Below, piece by piece: positions 50,720 to 60,700 of a stretch of 64,000 nucleotides of DNA; position 1 is the first letter of the stretch, and each line of letters opens with the position of its first letter. The position numbers and the translations under genes are program-made. The stretch is from Dioscorea cayenensis subsp. rotundata (lineage: Eukaryota; Streptophyta; Magnoliopsida; Dioscoreales; Dioscoreaceae), in NCBI RefSeq assembly GCF_009730915.1, contig NC_052489.1, positions 1,944,122 to 2,008,121 on the forward strand, written 5' to 3'. The notes under the pieces are model-generated. The model was not told the origin of the DNA, did not search any database, and was given only the letters and a program-made list of their open reading frames with translations.

Positions 50720-52780
50720 CCTGTAGTTATCATTGTGCTGATAAATCCATCTTTGAATTCAAGCAACTTGACATTGTTTAGAGACTTTGTTTGGTAGACA
50801 TAAACCGTTACATACACTTTATTCCATTGATACCACAAAGAAGTAACCCAAACACCGGCCTTCATAGACTTTACATTCTACTGGAAGGAGAATTTGTGTG
50901 CCATGTAGTGTCTGTAAACCTGTCCAGGATTCACAATCGTAGTAGGAAATGTAGGGTGGTTCACAGCATCAGGAAACCCTTGTGTCTCTAAACACAGCGC
51001 ACCATACTGGTTATACACATGTCCGCCCTTCCCCTTGACATTCAAGTAGTTGCTAGTATAGAACTGCACTCCTGGCTGGTTCGTCCACAATTCAAGTACT
51101 CGACCAGTCTTGCTATCCTTAACAACTGCAGCCTTTCTCATGCCTTGATCTTCCGTCGGAGAATCAAGCACATAATTGATATTATACCCTCCATTGGTTT
51201 CCTTGATTCTGCTCCCGACCGTCATAGGCTTACGAAAGTCATATGGAGTTCCTGCAACAGTAGTGATCTCTCCGGTAGGTATGAGGTTTTTGTCCAATGG
51301 AGTCATTTTTGAAGAGAAGATTTGGACGGAGTTAGACAGGATGTCGCCACTGCCTTCTCCACCGAGATTCCAATAAGTGTGTTGCCCGAGATTTACAGGC
51401 GTCGCTTTGTTTCTTGGTGTTGCGTGCATGATCACATCTAGCTTGTACTTGCCGGAGATCTTGTATGTTACAAGCACATCGAGATCTCCGGGAAATCCTG
51501 TTTGTGAGATTCATCAACTCAAGTCAGTAACATCAATTGAATGAATTTAGTGAGAAAATGTATTGAAAAGAGAAGATACCTTGTTCCCCGTCGAAACTGT
51601 GGTAGTAGAAGGTAATATAAGGGAATTCACCATTTGATTGTTCTTGGACAGTCCAAATTACATGACTGAATCCTCGATGTCCACCTTAGTGAAATAAACA
51701 GAAGAATTCAGATAAACACTCTTGAATCAAACAATTTCCATTAATTCATTAAATTAATCCATAATGGAAGTACCATGGAGTGAGTTCTTTCCATCATTAG
51801 CATATAACCTGTATGCAGTTCCATTCAAGACGAATCGTGCTCCTGAGATTCTATTAATAACACGCCCGACCAATGCTCCAAAATAAGCTGTGTTGTTCTG
51901 TGACCCAGAGTAACAAATAACTTTCAGTAATTTCACTTGGAAAAGCTAAAATTTTACTTCTGAATTTACTATTAGCAAGAAAGGTTAGCCTATATATTTC
52001 TTTGTTCAGCAAAATGATTACTTCTTTGTTTTTCATTGAATATAATCATTGTGATCATCTATATGACTAATTGAATTATCTGAAATTGGCAGAGATTCTT
52101 TCTTGTCTCTAGAACCAAAACTAGAGTAAATGGCAATTATTTATATATATATATATATATATATGAAGAAAAATCTACTGACCAATTCCTGAGTTATATA
52201 TATCTGTTACTGATTCAACTTGTTGGAATTACATACCTTGGCATTGTTATGATTTAACCAGTGAACTCTACAACCAACTGATTTAGATCAAAATGTGCAT
52301 TCACATGAACAAATTATCCATCCTGATTATTTCTCATACATTTGCAGGTATCATGACAAGCAGGAAAAGAATTCAAGTTTAGAACTCAGAAGCAAAACAA
52401 AAATCAAAGATAAGTCTATAAATCTTACAACATATTCAGCAATGCTATCATATCCAAGAACAACATCAGCCAAATTCCCTGCAAGAAAAGAACATATATC
52501 ACTTGTGAGACAAAACATTGGTTAAATCTTTTACAAGTGAAAGAGAAGAAGCTGCACACACCTTTTGAATCAGGAACAACAACAGAGATGATAGTTGCTC
52601 CCCAGTTGGTAACTTTCACTGAGAAATCTCCCTTCTTGAGCTCATAAATCCCCACCATCTTTCTTGCACTTCCATTTGTAGCACAAACCAAGAAGAAAAC
52701 CAGCAGATAAATGAATAGTTTTAGATTTGAAGCCATGTCTGTGAAGATAAGGATAGAAAGCTCAGAGCTTGTCAAATATA
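50720..52780 (-). repeat. Segmental duplication unit 2 (mutarotase B with flanks)
   Basis: Partner of the unit at 44430-46583, in the same orientation. Starts about 35 bp after the PPR stop codon. Introns still align by eye, so the duplication is fairly recent. Confidence 0.85.
50878..52736 (-). CDS. Galactose mutarotase-like (aldose 1-epimerase), copy B
   Basis: Intact 357-aa copy. Exons (minus strand): 52562-52736, 52429-52478, 51774-51897, 51580-51684, 50878-51497; phases 1, 0, 1, 1 all agree. N-terminal signal peptide MASNLKLFIYLLVFFLVCAT, then the beta-sandwich: VKVTNWGATIISVVVPDSKG, ADVVLGYDSIAEY, YFGALVGRVINRISGARF, LHGGHRGFSHVIW (first catalytic His), HTYWNLGG (second His) and ALCLETQGFPDAVNHP (catalytic Glu). 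The fold is the galactose mutarotase family, supplying alpha-galactose to the Leloir pathway; with a signal peptide it probably acts outside the cytosol. It is a tandem paralogue of copy A. Homology continues about 150 bp into the 3' flank. TATATTT lies at 52774-52780, about 40 bp before the ATG, in the same place as in copy A. Confidence 0.93.
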
Positions 52781-53377
52781 TCAAGAGATCTTTCTTCTTC
52801 ACTACTGGTTTGTCTTTTTTCTATATTTCTATATAGAACATGGTCAATCATATCACGTGGGCACTGTCATGCAATAACACACTGAGGCTTATCCAGGATT
52901 GATTGAGAAGTCAAAGAAGAAAATGCAAGGTATACATACACATGTTATATACAGACAACAATGTATAACGTCAAGAGTGGATTTTTATATTTTTATTTTT
53001 ATTTATAATGATGCCATTTAGATGAAAAACAGCTGCAAAAACCCAAAATCTGTTTATGAGATAAGTTAGTGGTGTTGCTTATGAGAAAATGGGTTATGAT
53101 AACTTATCCAAAATAAATAAACATTTAAGAAGAAATATAATGGTTGTTAAAACGTGTATCTTTTCAAATTTTTTATCGTAAATTTTTTGGTAAGGTATCA
53201 AACTATGACTATTTTTTTTATTTTGGGTCTAAACTAATTTGAATCAAAATAATTATCTAATTTTAATTTTGTTTCATTAGAAGATTATATGACAGATTTC
53301 GGTTTATTTTTAATGATGTGATATCGAAAATTCCCTGTCAACATATGATATAGAATTGTCAACTAAATCTAGCGGTC
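52781..53377. other. Intergenic, no gene seen
   Basis: AT-rich sequence between the promoter of mutarotase B and the plastid-derived block. Nothing recognisable. Confidence 0.5.
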
Positions 53378-53680
53378 CTTATATCTCGTATTAACAATCG
53401 AAAGATGGTCGAAAGAAAAAATCTCTATTTGATGGGGCTTCTTCCTATACCTATGAATTCCATTGGACCCAGAAATGAGACATTGGAAGAATCTTTTTGG
53501 TCTTCCAATATCAATAGGTTGATTGTTTCGCTCCTGTATCTTCCAAAAAGGAAAAAGATTTCTGAGAGTTGTTTCATGGATCCGCAAGAGCGTACTTGGG
53601 TTCTCCCAATAAATAAAAAGTGTATCATGCCTGAATCTAACCGGGGTTCGCGGTGGTGGAGGAACCGGATCGGAAAAAGG
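53378..53680 (+). pseudogene. ycf2: Plastid ycf2 fragment (nuclear copy)
   Basis: Encodes an N-terminal stretch of Ycf2: [20 protein letters not shown], then [20 protein letters not shown] and [19 protein letters not shown], about 90% like plastid copies by eye. It stops where rpl23 sequence begins. In plastid genomes ycf2 and rpl23 point in opposite directions; here both are on plus, so one piece was inverted. Not a functional gene. Confidence 0.9.
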
Positions 53681-53898
53681 ATACTTCTAATGTCGAATCA
53701 GGATCAACTAGGACAGAAATAAAGCATTGGGTCGAACTCTTCTTTGGTGTCAAGGTAATAGCTATGAATAGTCATCGACTCCCGGGAAAGGGTAGAAGAA
53801 TGGGACCTATTATGGGACATACAATGCATTACAGACGTATGATCATTACGCTTCAACCGGGTTATTCTATTCCACCTCTTATAGAGAAAAGAACTTAA
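53681..53898 (+). pseudogene. rpl23: Plastid rpl23 fragment (nuclear copy)
   Basis: C-terminal about 70 codons of plastid ribosomal protein uL23: [20 protein letters not shown] through [20 protein letters not shown] to KRT and the native stop TAA (53896-53898). The first about 20 codons are missing. Joins the ycf2 piece within a few bases of GGAAAAAGG. Confidence 0.92.
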
Positions 53899-53916
53899 AG
53901 GAAAATACTTAATAAC

Positions 53917-53988
53917 ACGGCGATACATTTATACAAAACTTCTACCCCGAGCACACGCAATGGAGCCGTAGACAGTCAAGTTAAATCC
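53917..53988 (+). pseudogene. rpl2: Plastid rpl2 5' fragment with ACG first codon
   Basis: The normal short plastid spacer after rpl23 is kept, then ACG GCG ATA CAT TTA TAC reads (T)[20 protein letters not shown]. The ACG at 53917 is the unedited plastid start that many plastids edit to AUG. That fits transfer as DNA, not as edited RNA. It breaks off after 24 codons into rpoB sequence. Confidence 0.9.
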
Positions 53989-54312
53989 ACTAAGGAAATA
54001 CCACATTTAGAGGATCGCTTACTCCGCAATTTAGACAGAAATGGAATTGTGATGCTTGGATCTTGGATAGAAACAGGTGATATTTTAGTAGGTAAATTAA
54101 CGCCTCAGACAGCGACCGAATCGTCGTATGCTCCGGAAGATAGATTATTACGAGCCATACTCGGCATTCAGGTATCCACTGCAAAAGAAACTTCTCTAAA
54201 ATTATCTATAGGTGGAAGGGGCCGAGTTATTGATGTGAGATGGATTCAGAAAAGGGGTGGTTCCATTTATAATCCAGAGATGATTCGTGTATATATTTCA
54301 CAAAAACGTGAA
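53989..54312 (+). pseudogene. rpoB: Plastid rpoB fragment (nuclear copy)
   Basis: 108 open codons of the plastid-encoded RNA polymerase beta subunit: [78 protein letters not shown] and VYISQKRE. It shares the reading frame of the preceding rpl2 piece, giving a chimeric open frame 53917-54333 with no ATG at its head. In plastids rpoB is tens of kb away from rpl2. After CAAAAACGTGAA the sequence turns to AT-rich nuclear DNA. Confidence 0.92.
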
Positions 54313-54753
54313 AATAGTGTGTCATATATATAATGACAGAATATCCGGCACATACATCATCAAAAAATAAACTGTAATATTTCATGTGAGCATTTGGTAA
54401 AATAAAATTAAAATTAAATAACTATTTTAATTCAAATTAAAGTTTTGAACTCCAAAATGAAAAAATCCCTATAAAAAAATTTACCAATTAAAGTGCTCTC
54501 ATTTCAATCACCTTCACACAAGTCAATAACATCATAACTGGTTAAAAACAAACACTAAAAGTCACCATTGTAAAATCCTGAAGTTACTTCAATACATACA
54601 GCTACATTAAACAGTTTGAAGTTGGACACAGACATTAACACCAAAAGCAGATAAATATCCACAGAATGTAAAAAACCTTAAAAGAGTGATGATGCCTTCA
54701 GTCAGTGAGGTGAAACAGCAGCAAAACCATGTCAGGTTGTTAATGGCAAGAAC
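54313..54753. other. NRPD2 3' UTR and short intergenic spacer
   Basis: AT-rich sequence from the end of the plastid insert to the NRPD2 stop codon (minus strand). No further gene is visible; part of it should be NRPD2 3' UTR. Confidence 0.5.
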
Positions 54754-57700
54754 TCAGCATAGCTCTGTTTCGAATTTTAGACAAATCCCCATGCTAAAGA
54801 GTTCCTGGAAGAGGAGCTTTGCTCCGTAAGGCACGTTAATCTTGACGATATTTTCCGCTGATTCACAGAATCGACAATATGGGCCACGGATTCTTTTACC
54901 ACCAGGCATGATTCTCTGGATCACAGTCGCCGCTCTGGTGCATGTTTGACAGACCTGCATCTGAGATAAGTCACTGAGGGTGAACAATCGTTCATGGAGA
55001 TTGGCGGCGGCCCCATGGGCGAGCAAACAGTCCCTTTCCATCTCACCGAACTTGATCCCACCAAATCTTTTCCGGTCAGCTACTGGTTGGCGAGTAAGCG
55101 GGTGAACGGGTCCTGTGTTTCGGAATTTCACCTTGTCTTCAGCCATATGGATTAGCCTCTGGTAAAATGTAGGACCCATAAAGATCAGAGAGCGCATCAT
55201 TTCACCGGTTCTGCCGTTCGTAACTTTCTCACTTCCCCATCTTGTATACCCAGCACTGAAAGAGAACAGAAATATAAGAAGTCTCAAGCAACCTTTACCA
55301 CGTAGCAATAAAGAGTTATGATGGGTAAAAAGAAAAGAAAAGACTGGAGCATTTGTTGAGCTGAAAAAAAAACACATCCAAGAACATATAGGGAATAAAA
55401 CTGCTAAAAGAAGATGAGACGTCAAGTTTACCAAAGCAATAGTCATTCACAAGCACAACAGGCCCAGATTAATGTTAACTAGATGCTCTTTGTCTAAAGA
55501 GAGAATTGTTTTTGAGTTATTCCTACATGAAAGCTTTGCAATTAAATTGTAGGACGAATGAAGCACGGGTAATTTTGGAAGCATTTAACAAAATGAAGAA
55601 ATTTCGAAGGCCAAAGATTTGAATCACCTGTGTAACTGCTCTGTTATGACGTCAACCGATGGTGTAGTGAATGGTGTGGCATATCTTCTTGTACCACCTG
55701 CAGCAATACCCTTTCCTAAAGCAGCCTCAAGCAACTGACCAGGAGTTTGTCGGGTTGGGAAGGCATGCGGATTTATCACAATATCTGGAACTATTCCTTG
55801 ACAAGTAAAGGGAAAATTTTCTTGCGACTCCAGAAAACCAACCACCCCCTTTTGCCCATGCATGCTAGAGAACTTGTCTCCAATGGTGGGAGATCGCACC
55901 TACAATGATTCAACCAAGAGGTAAAATTCTTGGAATTCTTTCAACTAGTATAATAATTTCTGCTGGTGAACTTCGACACAATTTTAAAACACATCAAAGT
56001 CCTCATATAATAATTTTTCCTTGAGGAATTACACAATGTGTTCAAAAGTTGAGAAAATAGAATAGGAAAAATAGGAAAAACTGGTAAGGTTTGTTCATCC
56101 CATCTTCATGGCACAAAACAGGGTACTGATGTGTGTGAATGATCAAAATTGGAAGGATAACCTTTGACCAAAAGCAATACTCAAGCTTAGCACACTGCAT
56201 GACCATATCTAACCTAAATTGTGCAATGTCAAGCCTGACAAAGTTAGTAGTTTTCCTACTTTCTCTCTATATTCTTGGTGGGAAGCATCCATACCGTACC
56301 TTCTCTCATCAGCTCAACCTATTTTCTATCTTCATTTTTTCTTTTTAATTTTTCAATCTCAATCCTTTTCTTTTATTAAAGTACCTTTTTTTTCTTATTC
56401 TTTTAAAGTGCATAAATTTTTTAAATATTTTTCCTGTATTTATAATATCTTTCAAATATTTTTAACAGTGATTTTCACTGATAATAAAAATTATTTTTTA
56501 CTTTAGTTTAAATTTTAATATGTTTTAAAGCATTGTCCTAAGCGCTATTTCTCTAAAAATAATTTATTTTAACACAATGTTCTCTACCCTTCTAAAAATA
56601 ATGTAGTTCAAATATTTATATGCATAACACATATATACATGGCAGTGTCCACATATCTGGTTTAAAAACAATCGTTTCGATGTTCCACCTGCATTTCTTT
56701 CCTAGTAGTGCACATTAGCATTGCCTATTGTTGCATGCACTAAGTCATCCACTAATTCAACATTTTAAAAAAAAAAAGTTTAGTGTGTAAAGGACAGAGA
56801 AATGTGCAATTGCATGGCATGTAAGTTATTTTTCAGGAACTAACCTGTCTAAGAGTGACAACTGCATAGTTCTTTCCTTCATCATTTGCCGAAAGCACTA
56901 CTTTCTGTACTATGCCTTTTTCAGTGTGTTTCAGCTTAATCCCATGATCCTCTTCTGACTGTGCGACCTTCCCTATTATCATGTCACCACTTTGAAGGTT
57001 TGCACCAATATATGGAAACCCATCATCATCTAGACTGTCCACACGGCCTTTTTTGCTTTGTATCTTGCCAAACTCAACCTTACCCTTCGTGTCCTTCCCT
57101 TTGTTCGCGTTAAACTCATTATTATCTACTTCAGCTTTATAGCTTCTCAAATGTTCTGTTCTAAACAAACCGCGCTCAAGTGAAGAACGATTCATAACCA
57201 ATGAGTCTTCTTGGTTGAATCCTTGATGAACATTCACAGCAACAATAGCATTTTGACCATTGAAGTATTCAGGTCTTGCCATGGTGTCATTTCGGCCCAG
57301 AGAATATCCAGAGCCACCAAGACAATCCGCCACCATCGTTCTAAAAAGTGGTTTCTGTGGGTAGTACAATTGGTGAGAAAGCGTGTCCACTCGGATGTTT
57401 GGGTTTGTTGTGGAGAAACCAATTGATTGCTGAGAATGCTTCTCAGCTTCAAAAAGGACCCTCCTAGCATGATTGTGGTTTGCAAAAGGGATAATGCTGC
57501 CACTTAAGCTCAGTAAAAAGGACAGATCAAGTTCACAATGTGTGTACTTCGGAGATGTATGCCCTTTGTCACCAGCGAAAAGATATCTAACTCCCCAGGC
57601 AGTTCTGCAGTCTTCTTCTTCTTCAACACCTATGAATTCTATAATCTCCTCATCAAGAAGAGATTGGAAAGAGCTGACCCCTCCTTTTAGTAATTTAACT

Positions 57701-60700
57701 TTCTTCAAATTCTCCACAACTAAGAGGGGCCGTAAAATTCTTCCTGCATCAGAAAAAATTCGCACTTCTCTTTGGTGTGTGTCCCTTTTGATTTCCACCT
57801 ACATAAAAACAGAAAACTGAGTGATCAACAACGATCACCTGACAACGTTGACAGGTCTTCTCTGGATTTTAACAAAATGCATATTCTACTTGTCATGAGA
57901 ACAAGAAAACCACATATATATACATAAAGGTAAACAACGTAATCTTTTCCGTGTGTTCCTATTTTGGTCACCCATCTTAAAAGAGTTACGATTTGGTCCC
58001 TTGCTTTCTGCTTTTGTTACAATTTGGTCACCCAAACATACACCGTTAATGGCAATCACACATTATATATGCCAGCTTAGATGCCGGCTTAGAGTAAAGA
58101 TGTGTCGCGTAGTATGCCTCGCGTGACCGCCGTTAACGGTGTATGCTCGAATGACCAAATTATAATAAAAACTAAAGGTAGGAATTAAATCGTAACTTAT
58201 TAAAACTGGGTGACCGAAATAGAAACACACGAAAATGTAGGATACCATTTAAGTTGTTTACCAATAAATGACCGGTCAAAAAGAAGTTTGAGACTGACAA
58301 ATGGAATCATTTTATGATATCAAGATATAGCAAGAAATACATTTTATTAATAAAAAAGTTAAAAATAAATAAAGAGCAATATTTAGGAGAATATGGAAGC
58401 ATGTTATAACACTGTTCTGCTGCTATAACACACATAAATATCTCAGTCTTAAAAAAAGAGAAACTTAATTAACAGTTTAGCAATGTTGTGAGCAGAACTT
58501 CTCTAGGTGATGAAAATCAGTTTAAAAAAAAAACAAAAAAAATTACCACAGAGCAAGTCAGTTAGAAGACTCAAAAGAGAGGCTTCATTATTGCCAGGGA
58601 ATAGAAAATGAAGAGCGTTTGCCCTCACATTCCAAGAAAACAACAGTTCCACAACCCTCACTATTGACAAGCAATTAATTACTACAATTATTGCATCCTT
58701 AGATTCATAGTCCAGTCAAGCTTTGCACAACAGTATTCATATATTGCTATAAAACAAAGCTTGGTAGCTAACTCTGCAAAGCACTGGAAAAGGAAATAAT
58801 TATCTCTAAGATTCTGAAAGATAATAATTATTAAAAATCCATCCATCATATACCAAAGGCTCAAAGAATGAAAACAAGGAAAAGTACAAAGGAAACAGAT
58901 GAGCTCAGGTACAAAAGAAGAAATAAAAGGGACCTGTGAGTGTATTAGCTTCTTCCGTCGCAACTGCCTCAAATTCATGACAAATGAGCTCGAATCCTGG
59001 CAAACTCCAATCCAGACTCCATTCAAAAAGACTTTGTCTGTTGTATTGATTGATGACAGAGAAACATCAGCTAACTTTTCCATTCCACAAGAAATTAACT
59101 TGTCCAACATTGGCTCCGCCATCTTTGAGCTAACAATAGCAGTAACAGACAGGTTTTTAACCAGCCCACAGTTTTCGCCTTCTGGGGTGGAAAGAAAGCA
59201 CAATTTACCCCAGTATGAAGGATTTCTGCACACAGATAGTACCAAATTGTTAAGAGATGCAACCACATAGCAGGAACTTCATCTGGCACTGCTCCTAAAT
59301 ATGTTATTGCTCCCTAAGTTATATTTTTGCATTATATTGGCTTTGACTTCATAAAATTCCAAAATGAAATGCCATTGAGTGCACCATCACTAAAGCAACA
59401 ACTACAAGTCTTCTGATAAGAAGTGTTACTTGGTCAAGAATATAGGTGTGAGTATCCAATCCTCTGAGAGTATCCAACACTTGAATTTAATGAAAAATGG
59501 ATATGACACAGCCATGTATAATGTGTGTGTGTCTTGGGGAGAGGTTATATATATGCATGTGAATCACATTGTCTTTAAAAGGATGGTGAACATTGTAATC
59601 ATGGAAAAACAAGTCGTTTCTAAAGAAATAGAATGTAAGACAGAGAATTTAACATGTATTACAATTTAAATTAAAATAAAATATTCTTAAAATCATGAAA
59701 ATTCATAAGAATCAAAATTTAAAGTTAGAAAGATAAAAAATCATATAAAGATAAAAAAATTTACTGGAGTTTAGAAATATATAAAAAGACAAGGTAATGT
59801 TAAAAAAAATTGCAGGTTAAGATTGAAAATAAAAAATAAAATAAAATAGGGTTTGGAATGGAAGGAACTGCATGAAACCAGAACTCTATTTTTCAAATAA
59901 ACCAATATAAGTACGATCAGGTGAGGAATATATGAAGGTAATAGCAAGGAAGGGGAGGGGGGAAGATGTGGTCAAGCATGTATCCCATTATAAAAATTTC
60001 CCAAATATGCTAAATCCAGTAACACAAGCAAATTGGGTCACCATATCAGTTGAAGCACTCACTTACAGTACAAGTCAATTTCCCGGCATAATTCAACCCA
60101 AATTCCCTAATGCCACTGTTCATTATGAAGTGTAAGATTGTTAATTATCCCATTAAAATATAAATTTCATAGATCCCCCCATTTGATGATGGAAATTCAG
60201 CTACCAATTTAGTGACAGAGAGCATAGTTTTGCTATTAAAAAATTAATTAGAAATGATGTAAAGACAGATAACAGAACTAAACACTTCTACATCAGAAAT
60301 TATAAAATTGGCAAACCAGATGTCATCATAAAAAGATAATAAGATGGACGTAGAAACAACTTACGGATATCTCGCATCACCAGCCTTCCCAGCGTAAGCA
60401 ACCTGTTGGCGAACTTTTCTCAGATCAGACATGGTTTGGAGGGGATTTGTCCTCCTCAGAGTTGCCACAACACCAGAGCATCGTTCAGTTTTTTTATACG
60501 GATGACACCATGAACCAGTAGAAAATGCCCTTTTAAGACCATTTGTAATAATTGATGCATCCAGATACTTCTCTTCCCACTTTAGATCCTTATCTCCATA
60601 TAAGTCCTTTTGTATTTTCTTTATCATGTATCTTTCCAGATGCCTTATGTGTACCCACAACTCCCTTGCGAGTAACTCACCAGCCAGATCCAACCTCTTA

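Larger units (their letters stand above)
53378..54312 (+). other. Mosaic nuclear plastid DNA insertion (NUPT)
   Basis: Three plastid segments (ycf2; rpl23-rpl2; rpoB) that are not neighbours in this arrangement in the plastid genome are fused into about 935 bp, all on plus, with no filler. The pieces could have been joined during nuclear integration or earlier, for example in the mitochondrial genome. Confidence 0.9.

Noticed and set aside
53653-53898. rpl23 as a functional nuclear gene
   Set aside because: The N-terminal third is missing, there is no transit peptide, and it is fused to ycf2 and rpl2 pieces.
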